From NCBI RefSeq assembly GCF_003846445.2, contig NZ_CP030139.2, positions 2,149,223 to 2,213,222 on the forward strand: DNA of 64,000 nucleotides, in the 5' to 3' direction. The translations under genes were made by a program, and so were the position numbers. The notes under the pieces were generated by a model. The model was given only the letters and a program-made list of their open reading frames with translations. It had not been told where the DNA came from and made no database searches. Positions 26,821-36,592 of the stretch are shown in pieces; the stretch's first letter is position 1; every line of letters starts with the position of its first letter. Source of the stretch: Synechococcus elongatus PCC 11801 (GTDB lineage Bacteria > Cyanobacteriota > Cyanobacteriia > Synechococcales > Synechococcaceae).

Positions 26821-28074
26821 CTAAGGATGGAATTTCCGGAAGGCCAGCGTGACGTTGTGCCCACCGAAGCCGAAGGAATTGGACAAGGCCACTTCCACCG
26901 GTAGCGATCGCGCCTGATTGGGGACATAGTCCAAGTCGCAATCAGGATCAGGATCTTCCAAGTTGATCGTCGGCGGCACTTTGTCTTCGGCGATCGCCAA
27001 AGTTGTAGCGACCGCTTCAATCCCGCCCGATCCGCCCAGGAGGTGGCCGGTCATCGACTTGGTGGAGCTGATGACCAGCTTGTAGGCATGCTCACCCAAG
27101 GCTTTTTTAATTGCCGCCGTCTCCGTACTGTCATTGGCTGGCGTGCTGGTGCCATGGGCATTGATGTAGCTGACTTGGCTGGGCTGCAGATTCGCATCCC
27201 GCAAGGCCAGCTCGATCGCCCGCGCAGCACCTAAACCACCTGGCACCGGCGAGGTGATGTGATAGGCGTCGCAAGTCATGCCATAGCCGACAATCTCGCC
27301 ATAGATGCGAGCGCCCCGCGCTTGGGCATGTTCCAAGGATTCCAGCACCAAAATGCCAGCCCCTTCACCCATAACAAAGCCATCACGGCCCTTATCAAAG
27401 GGACGGCAGGCATGGGCTGGGTCGTCATTGCGCAACGACAGTGCCTTACAAGCGGCAAAGCCAGCCATGGCCAACGGCGTCACGCAGGACTCAGTGCCGC
27501 CACAAACCATGGCCTTGGCATAACCGTACTGAATCAAGCGAAAGGCTTCACCAACTGCATTCGAACCCGCTGCACAGGCTGTGACTGTGACGTTACAAGG
27601 ACCTTTGGCACCCAACTGGATTGCCGTCAGCCCTGCCGCCATGTTGGCGATCATCATCGGCACCATGAAGGGGCTGCAGCGATCGGGCCCTTTCTCCAGC
27701 AAAACTGTCTGCTGGTCTTCCATCACCTTGAGACCGCCAATACCGGAGCCGATCAGCACCCCAATCGAATCCGCATTGAGTTCAGTGATCTCTAGCTTGG
27801 CGTCACTCACGGCTTGGCGACTGGCCGCTACCGCGAGTTGCGCAAAGCGATCCATGCGCTTAGCATCCTTGCGATCCATGTACTGGTTCGGGTCAAAGTC
27901 CTTGACCTCACCCGCAATCTTGCAAGCATGGCGGGACGCATCAAAGCCCCGAATCAGGTCGATGCCATTGCGACCAGCAAGCAGTCCTTGCCAATATTCC
28001 GTTGGATCATTTCCGATCGGGGTAATTGCTCCCAGACCGGTAATAACAACACGCTGGCGTCCGGATTCAGTCAT
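26821..28074 (-). CDS. fabF: Beta-ketoacyl-ACP synthase II
   Basis: Condenses malonyl-ACP with acyl-ACP in fatty-acid elongation. 417 residues from the ATG at 28074; the frame extends to 28092 through a GTG, but VVITGLGAITPIGND sits correctly behind 28074. The catalytic triad is Cys in VTACAAGSNAVGEA, His in NAHGTSTPANDSTE and His in KSMTGHLLGGSGG. acpP lies 67 bases upstream on the same strand, the classic acpP-fabF arrangement. Confidence 0.97.
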   Translation of the reverse strand: MTESGRQRVVITGLGAITPIGNDPTEYWQGLLAGRNGIDLIRGFDASRHACKIAGEVKDFDPNQYMDRKDAKRMDRFAQLAVAASRQAVSDAKLEITELNADSIGVLIGSGIGGLKVMEDQQTVLLEKGPDRCSPFMVPMMIANMAAGLTAIQLGAKGPCNVTVTACAAGSNAVGEAFRLIQYGYAKAMVCGGTESCVTPLAMAGFAACKALSLRNDDPAHACRPFDKGRDGFVMGEGAGILVLESLEHAQARGARIYGEIVGYGMTCDAYHITSPVPGGLGAARAIELALRDANLQPSQVSYINAHGTSTPANDSTETAAIKKALGEHAYKLVISSTKSMTGHLLGGSGGIEAVATTLAIAEDKVPPTINLEDPDPDCDLDYVPNQARSLPVEVALSNSFGFGGHNVTLAFRKFHP

Positions 28075-28141
28075 GGATGCGTCTCTGCACAAACGATGGT
28101 CAGCAACAGCAGGCTCGGTTGAGCCCCAGTGACTTCATCCC

Positions 28142-28384
28142 CTAGGCAGCTTTGCTGGCGATGAAATCGACGGCATCTTGAACGGTCGCAATGCCTTCAG
28201 CGGCTTCGTCAGGAATTTCGATATCAAATGCTTCTTCCAGAGCCATCACCAGTTCCACGGTGTCCAGTGAGTCCGCTCCCAGATCATTTTGGAAGCTGGA
28301 TTCTGGCTTGACTTCAGCCACATCCACACTCAGCTGCTCGGCCACGATGTCCTTGACTTTGCTGAAGATGTCTTCTTGGCTCAT
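28142..28384 (-). CDS. acpP: Acyl carrier protein
   Basis: 80 residues, acidic, four-helix ACP. The phosphopantetheine attachment serine is in [17 protein letters not shown]. It carries intermediates for FabF and the rest of fatty-acid synthesis. It is the first gene of the acpP-fabF unit, divergent from psaC across a 445-base region that must hold both promoters. Confidence 0.98.
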   Translation of the reverse strand: MSQEDIFSKVKDIVAEQLSVDVAEVKPESSFQNDLGADSLDTVELVMALEEAFDIEIPDEAAEGIATVQDAVDFIASKAA

Positions 28385-29075
<691 letters not shown>

Positions 29076-29112
29076 AGCCACGTCAACGGTCAAGATCCAG
29101 GCTTGTGGTTTA

Positions 29113-29134
29113 GGGGGCGATCGCCCCCTTTTTT
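29113..29134 (+). terminator. Intrinsic terminator of psaC, built around a HIP1 site
   Basis: GGGGGC-GATC-GCCCCC (29113-29128) is a perfect palindrome whose core is the HIP1 octamer, followed by six T. Confidence 0.88.
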
Positions 29135-29221
29135 GTGACCTCTTTCTGCGGCGATCGCCCTTGAAGGGGACAGACTTTCCGCTACGATGGCTGCCATTGA
29201 TCCCTGCTGGGAGTTCAGTCC

Positions 29222-31147
29222 ATGTGCGGCATCGTTGGCTATATCGGCACTCAGCCTGCCAGTCACATCCTCTTGGATGGTCTGCGGCAGCTGGAGTATC
29301 GCGGCTACGATTCAGCCGGTATTGCAACCCTGTGGGATCATCAGCTCCAAATTGTGCGGGCGGAAGGCAAGCTCCACAATCTGCAAGCTGCACTGCAAAA
29401 CCATGACAGTCCTGCCCACCTCGGCATTGGGCATACCCGCTGGGCAACCCACGGCAAACCGGAAGTCCGGAACGCCCACCCCCACAAAGACATGAGTGGC
29501 TTAGTGGCGGTTGTTCAGAATGGCATCGTCGAAAACTACCGTGAGCTGCGTGAGGCACTGCAGGCGGAAGGAATCGAGTTTGTCTCAGACACCGACACGG
29601 AAGTTATCCCCAATTTGATTGCGCGTCACTTCCGGCAATTGGAAGCGGCAGGCAGTGCGCCTGACTCGCGACTACTGGAGGCGGTACGCCTGGCGGTACA
29701 GGAGTTAGAGGGAGCCTACGCGATCGCGGTGCTCTGTATCGATGCTCCCGATGAGATCGTGGTGGCGCGCCAGCAAGCACCTCTGGTGATTGGCTTTGGT
29801 CAAGGGGAGTTTTTCTGCGCTTCAGATACGCCGGCAATCATCAACCACACTCGAGCCGTGGTGACGCTTGAGAATGGCGAGATGGCCCGACTAACGCCGC
29901 TGGGGGTTGAGATCTTTAACTTCCAAGGCGATCGCCTGCGTAAGCAACCACGGTTGTTGAGCGGTACCTCTCTGTTGGCGGAAAAACAGGGCTTCCGCCA
30001 CTACATGCTCAAGGAGATTTACGACCAACCGGGCGTGGTGCGCAGTTGGTTGAGCACTCACCTCAATGACAATTGGCGTGCTGATGCCGCCGATGAACCA
30101 GCCCAAGTGGCACCCTATCCCCATGCGCAAACGCCGGTCATCCTCAATTTGCCCGACGAGCTGCTCAATGACCTTGAGCAAATTCAGATTCTGGCTTGTG
30201 GCACTAGCTGGCATGCCAGCCTTGTCGGACGCTACTTGCTCGAAACGTTGGCAGGCGTGCCTACACAGGTTTACTACGCTTCGGAGTTTCGCTATGCTCC
30301 TGCGCCGCTGGTGCGCAACACCCTCACGATTGGGGTGACGCAGTCTGGCGAGACCGCAGACACGCTGGCCGCTTTGGAGAAAGAAGGCGAACGGCGATCG
30401 GGCTTGGGCGCTGAGTTTGCACCGCGTTTGCTGGGGATTACCAACCGCTCGGAAAGTACGCTGGCCCACGTGGTGCCGCACATTCTCGATATCCAAGCAG
30501 GAATTGAGGTGGGCGTTGCAGCCACAAAGACCTTTTTAGGACAGGTGCTGGCTTTCTATGGTCTGGCGATCGATTTGGCCTATCGGCGCGGCAGTCAGTC
30601 GCACGAAAAACTTGAAGCCTTAATCGCAGGACTGAAACGGATTCCAGATCAGATTGAGCAGCTGTTGCGGGAACAAGATGGGGCAATTGAGTCGCTCGCC
30701 CATCAGTTCACCGAAACCCAAGACTTCATCTTTATGGGGCGTGGGATTAACTTCCCGATCGCCCTCGAAGGGGCGCTAAAGCTGAAGGAGATTAGCTACA
30801 TCCATGCTGAGGGCTATCCGGCAGGTGAGATGAAGCACGGCCCGATCGCGCTGCTCGATTCGAAGGTGCCGGTGGTTGCGATCGCAGTTCCAGGTTCTGT
30901 GTACGACAAGGTGCTCTCAAACGCCCAAGAAGCGAAAGCCCGAGATGCGCGAATGATTGGCGTACTCCCAGATGGCCCTGATGCTAATGTTTTTGACTAT
31001 CACCTCTGGGTGCCAATTGTGGATGAACTGCTCTCGCCGCTACTGACGGTTATCCCACTGCAATTGCTGAGCTATCATATCGCTGCACTGCGGGGTTTGG
31101 ACGTCGACCAACCTCGAAATCTTGCCAAATCTGTCACTGTCGAGTAG
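29222..31147 (+). CDS. glmS: Glutamine:fructose-6-phosphate aminotransferase (isomerizing)
   Basis: Makes glucosamine-6-phosphate, the first committed step toward UDP-GlcNAc for peptidoglycan and lipid A. 641 residues. Catalytic Cys follows the initiator Met (MCGIVGYIG); the glutaminase half includes GHTRWATHGKPE and NGIVENYREL. The two SIS isomerase domains follow from about residue 310 (ACGTSWHASLVGRYLLE, TQSGETADTLAAL, RGINFPIALEGALKLKE). It ends with DQPRNLAKSVTVE. It converges on the AT-rich DarT1/NADAR pair. Confidence 0.98.
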   Translation: MCGIVGYIGTQPASHILLDGLRQLEYRGYDSAGIATLWDHQLQIVRAEGKLHNLQAALQNHDSPAHLGIGHTRWATHGKPEVRNAHPHKDMSGLVAVVQNGIVENYRELREALQAEGIEFVSDTDTEVIPNLIARHFRQLEAAGSAPDSRLLEAVRLAVQELEGAYAIAVLCIDAPDEIVVARQQAPLVIGFGQGEFFCASDTPAIINHTRAVVTLENGEMARLTPLGVEIFNFQGDRLRKQPRLLSGTSLLAEKQGFRHYMLKEIYDQPGVVRSWLSTHLNDNWRADAADEPAQVAPYPHAQTPVILNLPDELLNDLEQIQILACGTSWHASLVGRYLLETLAGVPTQVYYASEFRYAPAPLVRNTLTIGVTQSGETADTLAALEKEGERRSGLGAEFAPRLLGITNRSESTLAHVVPHILDIQAGIEVGVAATKTFLGQVLAFYGLAIDLAYRRGSQSHEKLEALIAGLKRIPDQIEQLLREQDGAIESLAHQFTETQDFIFMGRGINFPIALEGALKLKEISYIHAEGYPAGEMKHGPIALLDSKVPVVAIAVPGSVYDKVLSNAQEAKARDARMIGVLPDGPDANVFDYHLWVPIVDELLSPLLTVIPLQLLSYHIAALRGLDVDQPRNLAKSVTVE

Positions 31148-31218
31148 ACAAAGAAGAAAACTGACTCTAAATCACTAGTGAAGTTCTAATAGTGCTTTGA
31201 ATTTCTTGTGTTTGTAGA

Positions 31219-31917
31219 CTATTGTAAATCAAGCAGTAGTTGCTGATCCTTAATTTTTACTTCTCTTCCTGAGACTAAAGCAAGGTAGTAGTTTTTATCA
31301 GCTAAAACTTGTTCTAGGTGTTTGCACCTTGTAAGAGCAACAAATAATGCAGCAGCTCTAGCCTGGCAATTCAAGGACTTTGCAGGATTGAATGCAATGT
31401 CTGAAAATCCCTGAAACTCAAAAAGCTGTTCGGAAAGACTTGTATTTTGAGAGAGAGCTTGTAAATAAAGCCAATCATAAAATGCTGTTACTGGTTGGCA
31501 AGGAAAATCCTCACCAAAAAAAGAGTATTTGACAAAGTGACCAGAACTACGTAACCTTTCGTCAACCTTAGCATCTCTGCTAGAAACATAATAAAGATCT
31601 GTATAAGGTCCACCGCTAGCAAATACTTTGCTACCTTGATAAGCACACTCAACAGAGAGTTTTATTTCTTGGCTTGGTAGTGCTACCTCTAACATGAGAT
31701 TGAAAGCACTCAGTGATATACCAAGATGGCTAACTGACTTAGAGGAGATTTCTAGGATAGGCCAAATATTTTTTTTTGCTGCTTCTGTATGTAGAGAAAC
31801 AATAGATTTTTGAGCTTGAACTTTTGATAGTCCTGAATACCATGTAAATTCAATTGGTATTTCTTTAACGAAAGTATCTTCTAAAGAAGATGGAATAAAG
31901 ACTGGACGTATAGCCAT
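31219..31917 (-). CDS. NADAR-family DNA ADP-ribosylglycohydrolase, antitoxin of DarT1
   Basis: 232 residues. I recognise the pattern of NADAR-type antitoxins of DarT1 systems: VFIPSS, then WYSGLSKVQAQKSIVSLH (residues 26-43), LEISSKS (55-61), SAFNL (70-74) and the VECAYQGSKVFASGGPYTDL core (89-108). YDWLYLQAL and GFSDIAFNPAKSLNCQARA follow. NADAR enzymes remove ADP-ribose from guanine bases of DNA and so reverse the toxin. The start is 7 bases after the toxin stop, implying an operon in toxin-antitoxin order. The DNA is AT-rich and free of HIP1 sites, suggesting acquisition. The function is inferred from motifs and neighbour. Confidence 0.8.
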   Translation of the reverse strand: MAIRPVFIPSSLEDTFVKEIPIEFTWYSGLSKVQAQKSIVSLHTEAAKKNIWPILEISSKSVSHLGISLSAFNLMLEVALPSQEIKLSVECAYQGSKVFASGGPYTDLYYVSSRDAKVDERLRSSGHFVKYSFFGEDFPCQPVTAFYDWLYLQALSQNTSLSEQLFEFQGFSDIAFNPAKSLNCQARAAALFVALTRCKHLEQVLADKNYYLALVSGREVKIKDQQLLLDLQ

Positions 31918-31924
31918 TTTAGTC

Positions 31925-32521
31925 TCACAAATTTCTAATATAAGCTGCTGGGATATGTTCTTTTACTAGCACTTCAGCTTGCCAATAATATTTCTCATCT
32001 TCACTTGTCCATTCTGGCTTCCTCAATACATCAAAGCGAATGCGCTTGAAGTCATTCAATTGATCGCCTATTAAAGCTCGATTTGCTGTAGCATTGCCAT
32101 CGCTAAATAGTGTGTCTCTCCAAAAGATAACTTCGGGATCTATTTCTAGTATGTATGGCTTCATTAATCGTCCATCTGAACGTGCGACATAAAACATTGG
32201 AGTGTATTTGGCAAAACTTACACGAACATAGTTGCCTAGGCTTCTTCTGCGATCAAGGTCACGTGATAAAGAATTACCACCAGGTCGAGGGACTGTAATT
32301 TGACGATTTTCGCAGTACTCCCAGCTATATAGACCCCCGCAGCGGCGAATAGAGTCCAGATTGGCTTGGTCGGTAAAGTGATAGAGGGTAGTAACACTGT
32401 TTGTTCGAACAAGTTGCTCTAAATATTGCCACTCAGCTTTTCGTGGATGTTGTGTGAGTGTAGCAGTAGAAGAGACTCGCTTCCCTGTAAATGCTCTAAG
32501 CAAATCATCAAAAAATCCCAT
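31925..32521 (-). CDS. darT: DarT1-like DNA ADP-ribosyltransferase toxin
   Basis: 198 residues. The DarT (formerly DUF4433) pattern is seen as LYHFTDQANLDSIRRCGGLYS (residues 46-66, beginning at the NAD-binding His48), GNYVRVSFAKYTPMFYV near 96-112 (the usual aromatic/Pro-Met-hydrophobic segment) and YWQAEVLVKEHIPAAYI near 179-195. Glu183 there is the probable catalytic glutamate. DarT enzymes use NAD+ to ADP-ribosylate DNA bases; DarT1 forms act on guanosine. It is the first gene of a two-gene operon with the NADAR antitoxin. AT-rich, with no good Shine-Dalgarno, which would hold toxin output low. Activity not shown. Confidence 0.82.
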   Translation of the reverse strand: MGFFDDLLRAFTGKRVSSTATLTQHPRKAEWQYLEQLVRTNSVTTLYHFTDQANLDSIRRCGGLYSWEYCENRQITVPRPGGNSLSRDLDRRRSLGNYVRVSFAKYTPMFYVARSDGRLMKPYILEIDPEVIFWRDTLFSDGNATANRALIGDQLNDFKRIRFDVLRKPEWTSEDEKYYWQAEVLVKEHIPAAYIRNL

Positions 32522-32623
32522 AGCTTTAAAAAGCCACTACGCTTTATTAGAACAAGCGACACTGGGATTGCTCTAGTCTTCTCTATATTTTTATTTTTAG
32601 ATTTTAAACACTCAGCAATGAGC

Positions 32624-33487
32624 CTATGGGTTTTGGGCACGTTGACGTGCTTCAAGGAGTGTTGCTTGCATCGCAGGCGCTTGAAAGAGCTGATTCGTGT
32701 CAGCTAAAAGGCGATCGCCCCACAACTGTTCTTTCAGGAAATCCACGCTGACATACTGACTATCCTTACCCAAAGCTTGCTGGGCAAGTTGGATAGCTTC
32801 TGCTGTTTGTCCTTTTTGATAGAGCAAGACTGCTTTTGCTAGCACCGGCTCAGCAGCACTTTTACTCAACTCAATCGCACGATTCCAATAATTTAAGGCT
32901 TGTTGGCGATCGCCCTGTTCATAACTGACCAAGCCCAAGTTATTGATCGCTTCCCAGAAATCTGGCTTGACTTGAATCGCTTTTTGGAAAGCTGCGATCG
33001 CGGGCGGATATTGCTTCTGAATGAGATAGACATTGCCGAGATCAAACAGTGCGCCGGATGAATCAGGTTTAATGGCCAGTCCCCGCTGCAGGAAGCTCGC
33101 CGCCTCGCTGTAATTTCCCTGCCGGAAGCGGGCTGAGCCCAGCGCAAACAGGATCGCTGGTTCGCGGGGCGCTAACTTCTGTGCTTTATCTAGTGCCTCG
33201 ATCGCGGGTTCGAGCTGATTGAGTCTCAAGCTCGCATCGGCTAAAACCAACCACACTCGAAAATCATTCGGTGCCAACTGGGCAGCCAAAGCAGCCTGCC
33301 GCTGGGCAAACTCCACCTGCTGGAACTGTAAGAGCTGAGCAGCTTCCTGCGCCAGTGCCAAACCCTGCTCTTGTAGATAGCTCGGATCGATATCGGGCAC
33401 ATAAGGCGTGAAGGCTCGGGCAGGTGAGAGCGCCGTTCCACTGCAACTGAGTGCGGCAATCAAGGCAATTAGAGCAGTTCGCTTCAC
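32624..33487 (-). CDS. Exported tetratricopeptide-repeat protein
   Basis: 287 residues. The N-terminus MKRTALIALIAALSCSGTAL followed by SPARAF is a signal peptide cleaved near residue 25. About five to six TPR units run from residue 60 to 250, for example RVWLVLADASLRLNQLEPAI, PAILFALGSARFRQGNYSEA, SGALFDLGNVYLIQKQYPPA and WEAINNLGLVSYEQGDRQQA. TPR proteins of this sort assemble envelope or photosystem complexes; no partner is indicated. It lies 23 bases after queG on the same strand, so it may be the last gene of a pgl-queG-TPR unit. Confidence 0.88.
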   Translation of the reverse strand: MKRTALIALIAALSCSGTALSPARAFTPYVPDIDPSYLQEQGLALAQEAAQLLQFQQVEFAQRQAALAAQLAPNDFRVWLVLADASLRLNQLEPAIEALDKAQKLAPREPAILFALGSARFRQGNYSEAASFLQRGLAIKPDSSGALFDLGNVYLIQKQYPPAIAAFQKAIQVKPDFWEAINNLGLVSYEQGDRQQALNYWNRAIELSKSAAEPVLAKAVLLYQKGQTAEAIQLAQQALGKDSQYVSVDFLKEQLWGDRLLADTNQLFQAPAMQATLLEARQRAQNP

Positions 33488-33511
33488 AGATCAGCCGGAG
33501 AGCAGTCATCG

Positions 33512-34468
33512 CTAGCTTAGCGGATTCCCTTCAGGCTGCTGGGCTAAGTTCGCCCGACTATTGCGCTGCCACATCGCAGGTTTGATGCGTCGCAGTGCTG
33601 ACCCCTGAAACTGCTGATCCCATGCTTCCTCTGAAAGTATCGCTAGCTTAGCCAGATCCGGTGCCAGCAACTCTGGTCGCGGCTGCAGCTCTGGCAGAGT
33701 GGTTTGCTGAGCAAAGCGCTGGTTCCAAGGACAGACCTCTTGGCAGATATCGCAGCCTGCCACCCAGCCGTGGAGATTCTGGGCGATCGCTTCGGGTAAC
33801 TCTGTCGCTCGGTTCTCGATCGTGTGATAGGCAATGCAGCGATTGGCATCCACCACGTAAGGTTCAACGATCGCTTGGGTCGGGCAAGCGTCTAGACAGC
33901 GGCTACAGGTGCCACAGTGGGCAGTGTGCGGACGATCGGCGGGCAATGCGAGATCCGTCACCAGTTCCCCTAGAAAGATCCAGGAGCCAAACTCACGACT
34001 AATGACATTGCTGTTTTTGGCAATCCAGCCCAAGCCCGCTCGTTGAGCCCAGACCTTATCCGCGATCGGTCCGCTATCCACATACCAGCGACATTCGCAG
34101 CCCGGCTGCTGGGTTTGTAGCCAGCGCGCCAAGGCTTTCAGGCGCTTTTCGAGCACGCGATGGTAGTCGCGCCCCCAAGCGTAGCGAGCAATTTTGCCCA
34201 CATCCGGTGTTGATTCTGGATGATCGCCGGTGTAGTAGTTCAGTGCGACACAGATGACTGACTGAGCACTGGGGAGCAGATTGCGGACATCTCGACGGCG
34301 ATCGCTCGCCATCCAGCCCATCTCAGCTTGATAGCCCTTCTCCAACCAGCGATCGAGCGCAGCTAACGCTGCAGTATCGGGTGGATCGACACTGGCAATC
34401 CCCACTTTGTCAAAACCAAGGGCGATTGCTTCTGCCTTAATCTGCTCCGCAAGCGTTGGGGTCATCAC
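33512..34468 (-). CDS. queG: Epoxyqueuosine reductase
   Basis: Cobalamin- and Fe-S-dependent enzyme that converts epoxyqueuosine to queuosine in the wobble position of GUN-reading tRNAs. 318 residues. KVGIAS near the start, the central [18 protein letters not shown], and the two ferredoxin-like cluster motifs [16 protein letters not shown] and [11 protein letters not shown] identify it. The start is GTG or the next ATG, essentially touching the pgl stop, so the two are co-transcribed. Confidence 0.95.
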   Translation of the reverse strand: MMTPTLAEQIKAEAIALGFDKVGIASVDPPDTAALAALDRWLEKGYQAEMGWMASDRRRDVRNLLPSAQSVICVALNYYTGDHPESTPDVGKIARYAWGRDYHRVLEKRLKALARWLQTQQPGCECRWYVDSGPIADKVWAQRAGLGWIAKNSNVISREFGSWIFLGELVTDLALPADRPHTAHCGTCSRCLDACPTQAIVEPYVVDANRCIAYHTIENRATELPEAIAQNLHGWVAGCDICQEVCPWNQRFAQQTTLPELQPRPELLAPDLAKLAILSEEAWDQQFQGSALRRIKPAMWQRNSRANLAQQPEGNPLS

Positions 34469-35185
34469 TTAAAGCAATGCAGCCGCATCGCGATCGAGCA
34501 GCCAATAGAGTTGTCCCGCTGGCTGAATCAAACGAGCGGGCGTTTGTTGACTATCCCCCTCAGCTGCCAAGGCACATTGCAGCGCTTCTTGCTTGGCGGC
34601 ACCGCTGACGAGAAACACTACCGTTCGTGCTCGATTGATCAACGGGGCCGTAAACGTGAGGCGCGGTTGTCCGTCGCGATCACCAACCGTGACCAAGCGG
34701 GTTTGTTCGTCTAGCGCTGCTGTTCTCGGGAAGAGAGAAGCCGTATGCCCGTCATCCCCTAAGCCCAAGAGAATCAGATCAAATACCGGCCAGTCCTCTT
34801 CCGAAACTTGAAAGGCTCGTCGCAGATCTGCTTCTGCGATCGCGGCATCCTGCCAAGGATCTGCGGACTGGGTCGGTAGCGGGTGGATCTGCTCAGCTGG
34901 AATCGGCACTCGATTCAGCCAAGCTTGGCGAGCCATCCGTTCATTGCTATCGGGATGATCGTTAGGAACATAGCGCTCATCACCCCAGAAAATTTGCCAG
35001 TGAGCCCAGTCGGCAGCGCTATCCGCAAACTGTTCATAGAGCGCTTTTGGTGTACTCCCACCTGACAGTGCGAGGCGAAATGTCCCTCGTTCCGCGATCG
35101 CTTGGCTAGCAGTTTCCAACACCAGCGATCGGGCAGCGGCCACCACCGCTGCGAAATCAGCCACAACAGATTGATGAACGGACAT
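34469..35185 (-). CDS. pgl: 6-phosphogluconolactonase
   Basis: Hydrolyses 6-phosphogluconolactone in the oxidative pentose phosphate pathway, the main dark NADPH route in this group. 238 residues from the ATG at 35185; the frame is open to 35269, but the added residues are not conserved. Typical motifs are LALSGGSTPKALYE, FWGDERYVPNDHPDSNERMA, FDLILLGLGDDGHTASLFP and RLTFTAPLINRARTVVFLV. queG follows directly. Confidence 0.95.
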   Translation of the reverse strand: MSVHQSVVADFAAVVAAARSLVLETASQAIAERGTFRLALSGGSTPKALYEQFADSAADWAHWQIFWGDERYVPNDHPDSNERMARQAWLNRVPIPAEQIHPLPTQSADPWQDAAIAEADLRRAFQVSEEDWPVFDLILLGLGDDGHTASLFPRTAALDEQTRLVTVGDRDGQPRLTFTAPLINRARTVVFLVSGAAKQEALQCALAAEGDSQQTPARLIQPAGQLYWLLDRDAAALL

Positions 35186-35335
35186 CTCAGGCTCTCTGCA
35201 CTGGCTCCATTCTGGCTGATGGTTATTGTGCAGGTTCAGCTCGTGCCTACTGACAGCTCTTCTGAGCACCAGAGCACGTTAGGGTAAGGAACCGCAGCGG
35301 CGTCACTCTGCGCCCTGTTTTATGAGACTGCCGCC

Positions 35336-36205
35336 ATGACGCTGGACATTGTTCTTGGACTCAATCAAGCGATTGACTTCACCTTGCCAGTGGTCATCAA
35401 TTCGGCGGTTCAAAATAGTCCGCAACCTGAGACTTTACGGTTCAATATCGTCATTCCCGTCGGTCAAACTGAGCATTTTCAAGCTCTGCTAGAAACCACG
35501 TTCCCCAATCCCAGCTTTCAGTGGCGGCTCGGTACGTTTCAGCCATCTGCTGATCTCGCGGATTACCTCGCCCACAAATACAGCCGCGATCGCGGTGAAC
35601 GGCTGCTGGGGCGCTACATGCAGTTTTCTCGCGTTTGGATCCCTCAGGTATTCCCAGACCTAACGCGCGTCCTCTACTTCGATACTGATGTCGTGCTGCT
35701 CGACGATCCGGGCCAGTTGAGTCAGCAAGCCGGTGAATTTCGCCCCGACCTCTTCTTCGCAGCGGTACCTCATGCCCGTCCGGCTTGGATGTACTTCAAG
35801 AAGCCATGGCGAGCAAGCCGGTATCTGAAGATCATGGGCAAAACCTTTAACAGCGGGGTGATGGTCACCGATCTTCGCTTTTGGACGGAGTCGGTCTATC
35901 AACGCATTCAAGCCGTTCTCGATCGCGATCGCCAATTCCGCTACCGCTTTCTAGAAGGCGGAGATGAAGCCTTACTCAACGCCTGTTTCCCGTCCTACCA
36001 GGCTCTACCGAAGCGCTGGAATCGCTGTGGCTACGGCAATGCCCGACCAGTTGCTCGGTTGTTGGCCTGTGACCCCCAAGAAGCCGGGGTCATTCACTGG
36101 AGCGGCGGTCATCACAAGCCCTGGAATACCAGCGACATCATCTACGGTGACCTCTGGCGCCGCTACGCGAATTTGCCTGGACTGCCCCTGCCGAAGCTGG
36201 CCTAG
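35336..36205 (+). CDS. Family 8 glycosyltransferase
   Basis: 289 residues. The GT8 fold is seen in LGLNQAIDFTLPVVINSAVQ, GRYMQFSRVWIPQVFPDLTRVLYFDTDVVLLDD (the DxD motif in FDTDV binds Mn2+ and the nucleotide sugar), FNSGVMVTDLRFW, EGGDEALLNA and VIHWSGGHHKPW. It probably adds glucose or galactose to a surface polysaccharide, lipid or glycoside; the acceptor is unknown. Monocistronic, divergent from pgl with about 150 bases between. Confidence 0.92.
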   Translation: MTLDIVLGLNQAIDFTLPVVINSAVQNSPQPETLRFNIVIPVGQTEHFQALLETTFPNPSFQWRLGTFQPSADLADYLAHKYSRDRGERLLGRYMQFSRVWIPQVFPDLTRVLYFDTDVVLLDDPGQLSQQAGEFRPDLFFAAVPHARPAWMYFKKPWRASRYLKIMGKTFNSGVMVTDLRFWTESVYQRIQAVLDRDRQFRYRFLEGGDEALLNACFPSYQALPKRWNRCGYGNARPVARLLACDPQEAGVIHWSGGHHKPWNTSDIIYGDLWRRYANLPGLPLPKLA

Positions 36206-36592
36206 CTCGGTAGTCGCTCATGCTAATCCTTAAATCCCTGACCCTCACCAAGAATTCGACTGTTAAATCAATGGGGTGAGAGTAGGGTCTCGTCGTTTTA
36301 ATTGCTCAGTCATCGCGGACAGGAAGTTGAGCATTGCTGAATGTTGAGACTTGTGAATATCAAAACGAGTGTTACTTAATCTCAAGACAGTCGTAACGAT
36401 CTTCAGTTGTGCCTCTAGTGGACAGATTGTTCTGAAGATGCCATCTGAAGATTAAGAAAGGCATCAAGATTTTCCCACTTCCACGCTTTCTTGAAAACAA
36501 TCAGAGCACAGTCAAACCTCAAGACTGTTGTTTGTCGCCTGCATGTGCAGTGATAACTGGTTTCGTAGCCTACCAAGCACTTTGGGGTGAAG
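36206..36592 (+). promoter_or_regulatory. RND operon upstream region with repeated CTGAAGAT and CTCAAGAC motifs
   Basis: About 385 bases without a credible gene. CTGAAGAT occurs at 36432-36439 and 36445-36452 (13-base period), and its reverse complement ATCTTCAG at 36399-36406. A second word, CTCAAGACAGTCGT (36381-36394), recurs as CTCAAGACTGTTGT (36518-36531) with two mismatches. Near 36241-36290 CCCTCACC can pair with GGGTGAG and may end GT8 transcription. Candidate operators for the pump gene downstream. Confidence 0.4.

Noticed and set aside
32419-32655. 78-residue minus-strand frame overlapping the start of the DarT1-like gene
   Set aside because: It is in another frame over the better supported toxin gene and its product has no family resemblance; considered a chance frame in AT-rich DNA.
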